Below, in pieces: positions 18,042 to 26,663 of a DNA stretch of 64,000 nt. A program made the position numbers and the translations under genes. The stretch is from assembly GCA_963763325.1 (NCBI GenBank), contig CAVXOL010000001.1, positions 558,001 through 622,000 on the forward strand, written 5' to 3'. Below the pieces are notes generated by a model, which worked only from the letters and a program-made list of their open reading frames with translations, had not been told where the DNA came from and did no database searches. Within the stretch, counting starts at the first letter, position 1; every line of letters begins with the position of its first letter. This stretch comes from JBBECJ01 sp963763325 (GTDB taxonomy: Bacteria; Chloroflexota; Chloroflexia; Thermomicrobiales; CFX8).

Positions 18042-19382
18042 ATGGTTGCAACGGGGGCTCGGGTCGCCGCAAGACTCTATATCTCATGCGTCGCCGCCCT
18101 GGCACTGGTCTGCTGACGGCGTCACTCCTGACGATTGACATCGCCTGGGGCCGTGAGATCCTTCATCACGGCTGCTAGTGCTCGCCGTGCTCAGCCTCGC
18201 TCTGGAGTTCGTCGAGTTTCCCCTCCTGATCGGCGGACAAACAAGCTTCTCAACCGTCACCTTCGTCGTCATCATCTTCCTCCTGCCATTTCCGTTGCCG
18301 GCCATCGTCGGGGCGTTGGTGGTGCTGGCGGCCGACCTGCGTGCCAGACGGCCATTCCTGATCCTGATTTTCAATGCGGCGAACTTCGCATTGACGTTTG
18401 GAATCAGCAGCCTGATCTGGCATCTGACATACGGATCCGAAGCCGATCAGTGAATTACCGGCACGTCCCGAAGCACTTCTGGTGATCGTGTTGATCATCG
18501 GTCGTCTTCTACGCGATCAATGTCTTCCTGACGAACGTGATCATCGCGATCGTCGGTCGTCGCTCGATCAAGTACATCTGGCTGACGAACGACCTTGACA
18601 TGTTGCTTCCGTATGTCTGCCTGGAAGTCGTCGGTATACTGGCAGTGCTCGTCTGGCAGACGACCCCGCTCATGACGCCGCTGCTGGTCGTCCCGGCCAT
18701 CACCACCTACATTGCCTTCGAGATGATCCACCGCCTTCAGCGCCAGACCCAGGAAGCGATGATCGCCATGGCCGATGCGATCGACCAGCGCGACCCGTAC
18801 ACCGCCGACCACTCCCGCCGGGTGGCCGAACTGGCCGTCCGGATCGCCGAGAAGAGGGCATCAACGAGCGCGACATCGAGCGGCTGCGCCTCGCGGCGCG
18901 CATGCATGACATCGGCAAGATCGGCATCGGCAACGACGTGCTGCACAAGCCAGGCAAGCTGACCGACGCCGAGTGGGAGCTGATGCGGTCGCACCCGGTC
19001 ATCGGCGAGCAGCTGCTCAAGCCGTACCGCCAGTTCCGCCACGAGACGGGGCTGGTCCGCCACCACCACGAGCGCTGGGATGGCAACGGCTATCCCGGAC
19101 AATTCGCGGCAAGTCGATCCCGCTTGGCGCGCGGGTGATCGCGTCGCCGACACCTTCGACGCCATGACGACTTCGCGCCCCTACCGCCCGGCGCTGTCCC
19201 GCCAGTACGCGATCGACGAGATCCGCAACGGCGCGTTGACCCAGTTCGACCCGCAAGTGGTCGCGAGTTTCCTGCAGGTCATGGAAGAATCGAGCAAAAT
19301 ACGCTCGATTACCGGCGAGGACTTCCCGCCGGCCCTTGACGAACTGGAGCATGCGCCAGCGTGGTACTCCTCATTGCCGTAG
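18042..19382 (+). CDS. Membrane-anchored HD-GYP domain protein, several frame shifts
   Basis: About 440 residues in several collinear pieces. An N-terminal part has several hydrophobic spans (for example VVIIFLLPFPLPAIVGALVV, 18250-18310, and LPYVCLEVVGILAVLVWQ). The HD-GYP domain follows: DQRDPYTADHSRRVAELAVR, then MHDIGKIGIGNDVLHKPGKL, then RHHHERWDGNGYPG and ADTFDAMTTSRPYRPALS. These carry the HD pair and the GYP motif, so it should hydrolyse cyclic di-GMP. Frame changes occur near 18110, 18175, 18470, 18860, 19110 and 19140. The catalytic motifs are all intact across them. Its end overlaps the next gene by 22 bases. Confidence 0.8.
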
Positions 19383-19957
19383 TCGTCGCTCTTTTGGTCG
19401 GCTTTCTCAGCGGAGGCTCACTCAGACACGCATCGGTGATCCGCATCCGCTACCTGCCATTCCTGGTCGCCGCCCTGCTGGTCCAGATCGCGATCTTCAC
19501 GCCAATCCTCGGCACGCGTCAGTTCATCTACGACTTCGGTCCATACATCTATATTGGGACGTTGCTGGTGACGCTGGCGGTCATGCTGAAGAACGTCCAG
19601 ATTCCGGGCATGCCAGTGATCGCGCTTGGAGCGTTGCTCAACGCGCTCGTCATCATCGCGAATGGAGGTCGGATGCCGTCTCCAGAGTCGGCTCTGCGTG
19701 AGGCTGGTCTGCTCGACCGCGTCCGGGACGGTGAACAGGCGAATGCGAATGGTGAGTCGGTGTTTACCAACTCGACCGTCACTGATGACGACACGCGCCT
19801 GAGCTTCCTCGGCGACATCATCGCGATCCCGAATATCAACGTCATCTCGATCGGTGACATTCTGATCGCAATTGGAGCCGCAATCGCGATCGTCATCATC
19901 ATGCGCCGCAAGCCCGTCCGAACCGCAGCCGGTCGACTCTGTCTCGGCGTCCCATAA
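19361..19957 (+). CDS. DUF5317 family membrane protein, copy 1
   Basis: A 198-residue membrane protein starting with GTG at 19361 inside the end of the HD-GYP gene, so the two are coupled. It has about five hydrophobic segments (VLLIAVVVALLVGFLSGG, YLPFLVAALLVQIAIFTPIL, a central pair and a C-terminal IGAAIAIVIIMRRK). It has the family-typical NGGRMPSPESALREAG and FLGDIIAIP motifs. Function unknown; members occur beside signalling genes in Chloroflexota and Actinobacteria. A paralogue lies 158 bases downstream. Confidence 0.8.
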   Translation: MVLLIAVVVALLVGFLSGGSLRHASVIRIRYLPFLVAALLVQIAIFTPILGTRQFIYDFGPYIYIGTLLVTLAVMLKNVQIPGMPVIALGALLNALVIIANGGRMPSPESALREAGLLDRVRDGEQANANGESVFTNSTVTDDDTRLSFLGDIIAIPNINVISIGDILIAIGAAIAIVIIMRRKPVRTAAGRLCLGVP

Positions 19958-20115
19958 GGCCCATCTGCCCGCCAATCACCCCGCTGAACGTTCACTCCTG
20001 CGACGCTGGGAGTGGTTGTGACAATCTTGTGACATTCGGGCGATAGACAGGTGAACGAGGCTATGTAGGATGAACGCGGTGTGTCAGGTGTGTCTGGTCC
20101 TGGGAGGGTGACATC

Positions 20116-20742
20116 GTGCTGGTTCTGGTCCTCGCGATCGTTGTGAGTCTCTGCGTTGGTATTGTGAGCGGCGGGACGATCTCCAACCTGTCTCGAACAC
20201 GGTTGCGGTTCCTACCGTTCGTCTTTCTGGCGGTCTTCGTTCAGGTACTCATCTTCTCGCCGATCCTTGGCTACGAGCCGATCATCCATCGGATCGGTCC
20301 CTATATCCACATTGCGACGCTGGTTGTTTCAGCAGGTGTGATGCTGATGAATCGTCATATTCCCGGTATGAAGCTTATTTTTGCCGGTGCTGCACTGAAC
20401 CTGCTCGTGATTACCGTCAATGGTGGTTTCATGCCTATCTCCGAGTCGGCGTTGCGTATCGCCGGTATGGAGGAGGAGATGCTGCATCACCAGCCAAAGC
20501 ACGACACCGAGGATTACATCCTCGCCAACAGCCGTCTCAGCGATGGCGAAGCGCATCTGCTCTTCCTCGGCGACTCGATTCCAGTGCCGAAGGAACTGCC
20601 ACTGTCGACCATCATCTCGATTGGTGATGTGATCCTGGCTCTCGGTGCCAGCGTCGCCATCATTACCTGTATGCGTGCTCGCGAAGAATACGAACACGAC
20701 GAGGACGAAGCGGCGCTGGTCCTCCACAAGAACACCCGTTAG
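20116..20742 (+). CDS. DUF5317 family membrane protein, copy 2
   Basis: A 208-residue paralogue of the upstream protein, sharing the opening LVxxLxxGxxSGG pattern (VVSLCVGIVSGGTISNLSR), RLRFLPFVFLAVFVQVLIFS, NGGFMPISESALRIAGMEEE and FLGDSIPVPKELPLSTIISI. The start at 20116 follows GGGAGGGTGACATC. The C-terminal tail (EYEHDEDEAALVL) is acidic and cytoplasmic by the positive-inside rule. Tandem duplication after HD-GYP suggests a shared but unknown membrane function. Confidence 0.82.
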   Translation: MLVLVLAIVVSLCVGIVSGGTISNLSRTRLRFLPFVFLAVFVQVLIFSPILGYEPIIHRIGPYIHIATLVVSAGVMLMNRHIPGMKLIFAGAALNLLVITVNGGFMPISESALRIAGMEEEMLHHQPKHDTEDYILANSRLSDGEAHLLFLGDSIPVPKELPLSTIISIGDVILALGASVAIITCMRAREEYEHDEDEAALVLHKNTR

Positions 20743-20864
20743 CATCCGAATTCGTCAACCCCCGAACTGTGGAGCGGGAACCTGGCCAGTGCCGCGTTCC
20801 TGCTTGGCATGTCCGATCAGTAACAGCTGGGCCTCCTCGTGCGAATGCAAAGTGAGGGGGTCGC

Positions 20865-21356
20865 ATGAGCGAGCACGTCCCAACCCAGGCATTCTCACCC
20901 GGCTGCCCGACTGCAGAGCCGGCTGATGAGATGCTTGTCCGGGCGACCCTCGACGACCGGCAGGCGTTCGGCCCGCTCTACGAGCGCTATGCCGCCCGTG
21001 TCTATCGTTATGCGCGAATGCGGACCGGCTCCGACACGATCGCCGAGGACATCCTGAGCGAGACGATGCTCGGCGCGCTCGAAGCGCTCGACCGCTACAA
21101 CCCGCGCCGTGGCAGCTTCGCCAGCTGGCTCTTCACGATCGCGACCCGCCGCATCATCGACCGCCAGCGCCGCGACAGCCGCTTCCGCGACCTGCTCGCC
21201 CGCGCCTGGGAACCGGACGCTATCGAAGACGACACCTGACGACGCCTCCCGTCTGCGCGCCATGCTGGCCGAACTACCTGACGACGACCACGAACCGGTC
21301 CTGCTGCGCTACAGCGCGAACTGTCCAGCGCCGAGATTGGCACCGTCGTTGGTCTG
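20865..21356 (+). CDS. ECF-type sigma-70 factor, frame shifts in the C-terminal part
   Basis: RNA polymerase sigma factor. Region 2 is intact: DRQAFGPLYERYAARVYRYA, then MLGALEALDRYNPRRGSFAS and WLFTIATRRIIDRQRRDSRF, the -10 binding helix. The first frame stops at 21239. The next frame continues DDASRLRAMLAELPDDDHEP and the next AELSSAEIGTVVGLT (after a shift near 21315), which is the region 4 helix-turn-helix. So the gene goes on beyond the apparent stop and probably ends after 21356. The start at 20865 (MSEHVPTQAF) has GTGAGGGGG upstream. No anti-sigma gene is recognisable next to it. Confidence 0.75.
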
Positions 21357-21657
21357 ACTCTCTACCTCCCGATGCGGTGGAAACGTGGCGTGATGGGCGG
21401 ATCGTTCGAAAAGCCGGAGAACGAGATCCAAAATACGACGCCCTGGAAGGGGTCGCCGACGATCTGAGCAGATTTGCGTCGGCTCTCCGTGTTGCGGTGG
21501 TTGGGAGGGGAACCGGGCGGGTTGCGTGGTCGCCCTGATTTGGCGGTTCCCGCTCCCAATCAACTCGACTAGTGCCTAGTTCTGACCCGCCCCGCTCCCG
21601 TTCCGCCGAACTTGGTCGGGGATGATATTGCTCACATTCCAACCGATATGAGACCCG
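21357..21657. other. Region after the sigma factor, no firm gene
   Basis: One frame stays open from about 21370 to 21538 and could encode the end of the sigma factor (PDAVETWRDGRIVRKAGERD has the basic character of region 4). The remainder to 21657 has no coding signal I can support. Confidence 0.4.
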
Positions 21658-22851
21658 CTACGCCGGCTCCCGCCCAAATTGCTCGACGAACGAGGAATGC
21701 AACCTCTCACGAACCTCTGGCCGCAAAAGGACATCGGCAGCGGTCCAGGCCAGGGCAGTTGCTCCGGTGGCGGTCAACTCGTCGGCGCGGGGGCTGGCGG
21801 CGGCGGTGGCGAACTCGGGGGTATGAGCGCCGACGCCCTTGTCAGAGATCGCCAGGTACGGGTGGATCGTCGGGACGAGTTGGGAGACGTTGCCGATGTC
21901 GCTCGAACCGACGCCAGCGTCGGCGGCCGGGACCTCGTGGGCGACGCCGAGCGCGTCGAGGTTCTGGCCGAAGGTCTCGACCAGCGCCGTGTTGCAGACG
22001 CGCTGCTGGTAGCGGACGCCCTCGTTGATCTCGACCCGCGTGCCGGTCGCCATCGCCGCCGCGTTGACGATCTCGCGGAAGCGGGCGCGCATCTCGTCGT
22101 GGTACTCCTGACTGTTGGCCCGGACGAGGATCTTCGCCGCCGTGTAGTCGGGGATGACGTTCGGCGCTTCGCCGCCGTGGGTGATGACGCCGTGGATGCG
22201 CGAGCCCGGCTTCAGTTGCTGCCGCCACTGGCTGATGCTGAAGAAGACCTGCAACAGCGCGTCGAGCGCGTTGACGCCCTGTTCCGGTGCGGACGAGGCG
22301 TGGGCGGACTTGCCGAAGAACTCGACCGTGAAGCGGGCCGCCGCCAGCGAGCCGCGATCGAGGTAGGTCGTGTCGCGCGGGTGCATCATCATCGCCGCCG
22401 CCAGGCCGTTGAAGACGCCGTCGTCGGCCATGAAGACCTTGCCGCCGCCGCCTTCCTCGCCCGGTGTGCCGATCACCTTGATCGTGCCCTGGATGTCCGG
22501 CAAGGCGCGCTTGAGGGCGATCCCGGCCCCGACGCCCCAGACGGCGATCAGGTTGTGGCCGCAGGCGTGGCCGATCTTCGGCAACGCGTCGTACTCGGCC
22601 AGGATGCCGACGACCGGCTCGCCGCTGCCATAGGTCGCGACGAAGGAGGTCTCCAGCCCGGCCACGCCGCGCTCGACCTCGAAGCCGTGCTCCTCCAACT
22701 CTTCAGTCAGCAACGCGGCGGCCTTGTGCTCCTCGAAGAGCAATTCCGGGTTCTCGTGCAGCGTGTGCGACATCTGGATCAGCCGCGGATGCAACGCCTT
22801 CGCCTCGGCCGCGATCCGCTCCTTGATCTGCTGGATGGTGGCGTCGTCCAT
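21658..22851 (-). CDS. M20-family amidohydrolase/peptidase
   Basis: A 397-residue cytoplasmic metallo-amidohydrolase of the M20 (AbgB/IAA-amino-acid hydrolase) group. The start at 22851 (MDDATIQQIKERIAAEAKAL) follows GGGAGGAG. Metal-site motifs are present: ILAEYDALPKIGHACGHN, GTPGEEGGGGK, and MMMHPRDTTYLDRGSL. The dimerisation-domain insert is FTVEFFGKSAHASSAPEQGV, and a second motif VGSSDIGNVSQLVPTIHPYL supplies the C-terminal metal His. Likely cleaves an amide bond in a small N-acyl or aminobenzoyl conjugate; the specificity is unknown. Divergent from the S9 peptidase gene. Confidence 0.93.
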   Translation of the reverse strand: MDDATIQQIKERIAAEAKALHPRLIQMSHTLHENPELLFEEHKAAALLTEELEEHGFEVERGVAGLETSFVATYGSGEPVVGILAEYDALPKIGHACGHNLIAVWGVGAGIALKRALPDIQGTIKVIGTPGEEGGGGKVFMADDGVFNGLAAAMMMHPRDTTYLDRGSLAAARFTVEFFGKSAHASSAPEQGVNALDALLQVFFSISQWRQQLKPGSRIHGVITHGGEAPNVIPDYTAAKILVRANSQEYHDEMRARFREIVNAAAMATGTRVEINEGVRYQQRVCNTALVETFGQNLDALGVAHEVPAADAGVGSSDIGNVSQLVPTIHPYLAISDKGVGAHTPEFATAAASPRADELTATGATALAWTAADVLLRPEVRERLHSSFVEQFGREPA

Positions 22852-22958
22852 GTTCGCTCCTCCCGTTATTCCGTCATGCTCCTGCGGCAAGGTCGTACAC
22901 CTCGCATACAATGTCAACCCACATGAACATTGCCACTGGCGACGATTGGACATAATAC

Positions 22959-24875
22959 GTGAACGACATCTGGGATGAGAACCGACTGACAGCAGACGAC
23001 GTGCTGGACCTGCAGCAGGTTGGCGACGCCCAGTTGCACCCTGACGGGCAGCGCATCGCCTACACCGTCGCGGCGGTCGTGACGGAGGCGAAGGAGTCGA
23101 AGGCGGACTCCCGCATCTGGCTGACGACGGTCGATGGTTCCGAGCCACGGCCATTGACGGCGGAGGGAACGCGGGCAGGATCGCCGCGCTGGTCGCCGGA
23201 CGGTGCGACGCTGGCCTTCCTCGGTAGCCGCGAGGGGGAGGGGAAGGACCAACTCTTCCTCCTCAATGAGTGGGGCGAGGCACGACAAGCGACCGATTGT
23301 CCCGGCGGTGTGGCGGGCCTGAACTGGCTACCGGACGGCAGTGGGTTGTTGTTGCTCGTTACCGACGCGCCACCCGATGACGAGGCGGACGAGCACGAGG
23401 CCGGTCGTGACTGGATCGTCTACGAGCACGACCACCGCTTCACCCGCATCTGGCGCTATGACCTCGCCAGCAAGGCTCTGACGCAATTCAGCCACGCCGA
23501 CGCGCAGGTCTACGAGCTGGCCATTTCGCCCGATGGAGACGAGATCGTCGCGCTGGTCGCCGACGAGCCATACAACTGGTCGTGGTATCGGGCGCGTTTG
23601 TCGCGCCTGCTGCCGGACGGGGCGTTCGAGACGATCCACCGTTCGAAGAAGCAGTACACTGCCCCGGCGTTCTCGCCAGATGGGCAGCAGCTTGCTGTTA
23701 TCACCTGCACCTTCAGCGACCAGGGGATGACCGGCGGCGACGTCCTGCTGCTCGACCGCGACGGCGGCAATCCCTGTTTGCTAACGGAGGGGCATCCGCG
23801 CTCCTATCTCAACGCGGTTTGGGATACGGATGGCGGGCGGCTGCTGTGCGCCGCGATCGAGGACGGCGAGACGCAGTTGGGCTGGTTGGGGCTGGACGGC
23901 GCGTTCGATCCCTTCCATCAGGAGCAGAGCACGATCCACTACAGCAGCACGATCTTCTCGCGCAGCGGCGACGGGAAGCGGCTGGTGATTTCGCGTGGCA
24001 CACCGGCTGCGCCGGCCGATGTCTATTCGGTTGGCATCGACGGCGGATCACTGACGCGACACTCCGACCACAACCCGTGGGTTCGCGAGCGCCGGATCGC
24101 GCCGGTCGAGACGCTGCACTGGCGTGCGCCGGACGGCACGACGATCCAGGGGTTGCTTGTTCGGCCAGTCGACGCCGGGAGCGGGCCGCTGCCGCTGGTG
24201 ACGCTCATCCATGGCGGGCCGACCAGTCTCTGGTCGTACAACTTCCCGGCCGTCCGCTCGACCGGCTGGGTCCAGTTGCTGGTGGCCGAGGGCTACGCCG
24301 TCTTCCTGCCGAACCCGCGAGGCAGCATGGGCTGGGGAACTACGTTCGCCGAGGCGAACATCGGCGACATGGGCGGCGCCGATTGGGTCGACATCGTGGC
24401 CGGTGTCGACCACTGCGTCGCCGAAGGGATCGCCGATCCCGACCGGCTGGGTGTCGGCGGCTGGAGCTACGGCGGCTACCTGACGGCCTGGGGTGTGACG
24501 CAGACGACGCGCTTCAAGGCGGCGGTGGCCGGCGCGTCGATCACGAACTGGATCTCGTTCCACGGCGTCAGCACGATCCCCGACTTCGATGCCGCCTTCT
24601 ACGCCGTCGATCCGTTCAACTGGGACGGCCACTACGGCCAGTTCTCGCCGATGGCGCACGTCCGCAACGTGACGACGCCGACCCTCTTTCTGCACGGCGA
24701 GCGTGACCCGATCTGCCCACTCGGTCAGGCGCACGAGATGTGGCGCGCCCTCAAGGAGATTGGCGTCGACACCCAACTGACTGTCTACCCCCGCGAGGGC
24801 CACGGCATCCGCGAGCGCGAACATGCCCGTGATGTCCTTGAACGGGCCGTTGAGTGGTGGAAGACGTACGTGTAG
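22959..24875 (+). CDS. S9-family prolyl oligopeptidase-like serine peptidase
   Basis: A 638-residue enzyme with an N-terminal beta-propeller (residues about 1-370, with the repeated PDGxxIA motifs PDGQRIAYTV, PDGATLAFLG, PDGDEIVALV) and an alpha/beta hydrolase C-terminal domain. The catalytic triad is visible as Ser503 in GGWSYGGYLTAWG, Asp583 in GERDPICPLG and His615 in EGHGIRERE. This is the acylaminoacyl-peptidase-type arrangement; it trims peptides in the cytoplasm. The start is GTG at 22959. A CATAAT box lies only 8 bases upstream of the start, so a leaderless transcript is possible. It ends eight bases before a palindromic repeat. Confidence 0.92.
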   Translation: MNDIWDENRLTADDVLDLQQVGDAQLHPDGQRIAYTVAAVVTEAKESKADSRIWLTTVDGSEPRPLTAEGTRAGSPRWSPDGATLAFLGSREGEGKDQLFLLNEWGEARQATDCPGGVAGLNWLPDGSGLLLLVTDAPPDDEADEHEAGRDWIVYEHDHRFTRIWRYDLASKALTQFSHADAQVYELAISPDGDEIVALVADEPYNWSWYRARLSRLLPDGAFETIHRSKKQYTAPAFSPDGQQLAVITCTFSDQGMTGGDVLLLDRDGGNPCLLTEGHPRSYLNAVWDTDGGRLLCAAIEDGETQLGWLGLDGAFDPFHQEQSTIHYSSTIFSRSGDGKRLVISRGTPAAPADVYSVGIDGGSLTRHSDHNPWVRERRIAPVETLHWRAPDGTTIQGLLVRPVDAGSGPLPLVTLIHGGPTSLWSYNFPAVRSTGWVQLLVAEGYAVFLPNPRGSMGWGTTFAEANIGDMGGADWVDIVAGVDHCVAEGIADPDRLGVGGWSYGGYLTAWGVTQTTRFKAAVAGASITNWISFHGVSTIPDFDAAFYAVDPFNWDGHYGQFSPMAHVRNVTTPTLFLHGERDPICPLGQAHEMWRALKEIGVDTQLTVYPREGHGIREREHARDVLERAVEWWKTYV

Positions 24876-24882
24876 TCGTCGG

Positions 24883-25048
24883 CCCTCGTAGGGACAGGTC
24901 TCAGACCTGTCCGCGGCCCGCAGGCCGACGGTTCGACTCAGGCACGGTATCCATACGGGCGCAATGGTCGGTTCCCTGATCGTCGTCCCGGTAATCTGTG
25001 CGTCGGCCTGCGGGCCGCGGACCGATCTGAGATCGGTCCCTACGAGGG
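24883..25048. repeat. 166-bp palindromic element with compensated inner palindromes
   Basis: Terminal inverted repeats of 48 bases (24883-24930 and 25001-25048), starting CCCTCGTAGGGAC. They match except for a triplet pair: the left arm has AGG...CCT around TCTCAGA and the right arm CGA...TCG around the same core. Each arm thus keeps its own internal palindrome (GGACAGGTCTCAGACCTGTC type). It sits between the convergent S9 and WYL genes and supplies the WYL stop codon TAG. Same family as the element at 38738. Confidence 0.8.
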
Positions 25049-25993
25049 AGGTTGCGTGTAATGTGCCAGCAGCACCGCCGCCTGCTGACGGATGCGATCG
25101 CGCAGTTCGGGCGGGTTGCGGATGACGACCTCGGCTCCACCGGCGCATGCCCAGCCGAGTGCGTGGTATTCGGCGTTGAACGTCAGGTCCAGTTCGCAGA
25201 AGCCGTCATCGTCCGGCTCGGATTGGCGTTCGATTGTCGCAAACCAGCCTCCGAAGGCAATCAGTTCCAATGCCCTGCCTCGCGCCAGTGCCTGTACCGC
25301 ATAGCGCGGCAGTCGTTGGACGAACTCACGCTGTTGCGCGTCCCACCATTCGCGGAGCCGGAAGCCGGCTGGCCGCTGGACCGGCTCAGGCAGTTGCGTC
25401 GCTTCCAGGATTCTTGAGATGCGGTAGGTGCGTAGCTGGCCGTCATGAGCCGCGACGAGGTACCAGGTGCTGCCCTTGACCACCAGCCCGAGCGGATCAA
25501 CCGTCCGACCGACCGGCTCCCCTCCGCTCTCGTACAGTATCTGGACCCGCTGGCCGCGAAAGACGGCCCGCTGGATGATCGGCAAGGCAGACACGTCGTC
25601 GCGCCGCTCACGCCAGGATGGGCTATCGACCAGAAGCCGATCGTCGATGGCCCGGTTGTCGCGGTCCAGCGCCGTTTCCAGCCGTGCCCAGGCCAGTTCT
25701 GCCGCGCCACGCAGTCCGAGGTCGTCCAGCAGATCGCGCCGGCCCCCGAGCTGTAAGGCTCGAAGTTGTGCTTCATCGAGTGACGGCAGTTCCAGATCGC
25801 CGCCATCGAGCATCCGCCAGCCACCGCCACCACCACGTTCGGCATAGACAGGCGCTCCCGCCGCCGCCAGCGCCTCCAGGTCACGATAAACGGTGCGGCG
25901 TGAGATCTCCAGCCGCTCGGCCAATTCGCCAGCCGTCACCTGCCCGCGTGATTGCAGCAGCAACAGGATCGTCAGCATCCGATACGCTCGCAC
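25040..25993 (-). CDS. WYL-domain helix-turn-helix transcriptional regulator
   Basis: A 317-residue regulator. The start is GTG at 25993 (first residues read as M-R-A-Y-R-M-L-T-I-L) behind GGAGGGG. The N-terminal HTH is LQSRGQVTAGELAERLEISR followed by RTVYRDLEAL. The WYL domain contains GSTWYLVAAHDGQLRTYRIS and RILEATQL. WYL regulators sense ligands, often nucleic acid or nucleotide-related, and many control stress or metabolic genes; here the divergent PPOX-like gene at 26126 is the natural target. Its last codons and TAG lie inside the palindromic element. Longer upstream ORF extensions are not supported by a ribosome site. Confidence 0.87.
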   Translation of the reverse strand: MRAYRMLTILLLLQSRGQVTAGELAERLEISRRTVYRDLEALAAAGAPVYAERGGGGGWRMLDGGDLELPSLDEAQLRALQLGGRRDLLDDLGLRGAAELAWARLETALDRDNRAIDDRLLVDSPSWRERRDDVSALPIIQRAVFRGQRVQILYESGGEPVGRTVDPLGLVVKGSTWYLVAAHDGQLRTYRISRILEATQLPEPVQRPAGFRLREWWDAQQREFVQRLPRYAVQALARGRALELIAFGGWFATIERQSEPDDDGFCELDLTFNAEYHALGWACAGGAEVVIRNPPELRDRIRQQAAVLLAHYTQPPS

Positions 25994-26125
25994 GGCCCCT
26001 CCAGTGTCACCGGCTCGAATATGACAGAGGATGACACAACAGGCTGTCAGAATGGAACGGTTGCTGGATGGACGACGATTGCCGCCAGCAGATTCGGTCT
26101 GGAATATCGCAGAGGAGAACCAGCC

Positions 26126-26647
26126 ATGGAAGACACCGCAACCTGGGAGATCACCGCCGGGCAGGCGATTGTCCCGGATGGTTATATGCGCGCCGATCGC
26201 GAGCATCGATTGCTGGACTGGTCGCACATCGACACACGGATGAGCGAGGCAAAGAATTACTGGATCGCAACGACACGTCCGAACGGACACCCACACGTCG
26301 CGCCGACTTGGGCCGTCTGGCATGACAACTGTGTCTACTTCGACGGCAGCCCCGAAACTCGCCGGATGCGTAACATCGCCGCCAACCCGCATGTGGCTAT
26401 CCACCTGGAGGACGGCGATCACGCCGTCATCGTCGAGGGCGTCGTGCGAGCGCTCGACGACCGTCGCCGGAACTCGGCAGGCAGCTCGCGGCTCTCTACG
26501 CTGCCAAGTACGAGGCTCTCGGCTACGAGCCGGAACCGGATAGCCTGGGACGAAGGCGGGCTCTACGTCGTCGAGCCGACGCTAGCGCTGGCCTGGACCG
26601 AATTCGGCGTCGACATGACACGCTGGAAGATCCGACGCGCCGGGTAG
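26126..26647 (+). CDS. Pyridoxamine 5'-phosphate oxidase-fold flavin-binding protein
   Basis: A 173-residue PPOX/FMN-binding split-barrel protein. The start at 26126 (MEDTATWEIT) is preceded by AGAGGAGAACC. The diagnostic block is EAKNYWIATTRPNGHPHVAP, then TWAVWHDNCVYFDGSPETRR and NIAANPHVAIHLEDGDHAVI. Members bind FMN or F420 and reduce or bind small molecules. Between about 26465 and 26555 a second frame reads GRQLAALYAAKYEALGYEPE, which matches the family better than the ORF translation, so two compensating indels lie there. Divergently paired with the WYL regulator. Confidence 0.85.
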   Translation: MEDTATWEITAGQAIVPDGYMRADREHRLLDWSHIDTRMSEAKNYWIATTRPNGHPHVAPTWAVWHDNCVYFDGSPETRRMRNIAANPHVAIHLEDGDHAVIVEGVVRALDDRRRNSAGSSRLSTLPSTRLSATSRNRIAWDEGGLYVVEPTLALAWTEFGVDMTRWKIRRAG

Positions 26648-26663
26648 ATAGATCGCCGTCGCC

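Noticed and set aside
21679..22926. 415-residue plus-strand ORF
   Set aside because: Antisense shadow of the M20 gene; Arg/Asp/Val-rich composition without domain motifs, no ribosome site.
23582..24706. 374-residue plus-strand ORF in a second frame
   Set aside because: Shadow of the S9 peptidase gene; Arg-rich, no motifs.
24931..24960. tRNA-like T-arm (GGTTCGACTC)
   Set aside because: Lies in the loop of a palindromic repeat; no acceptor or anticodon stems can be formed.
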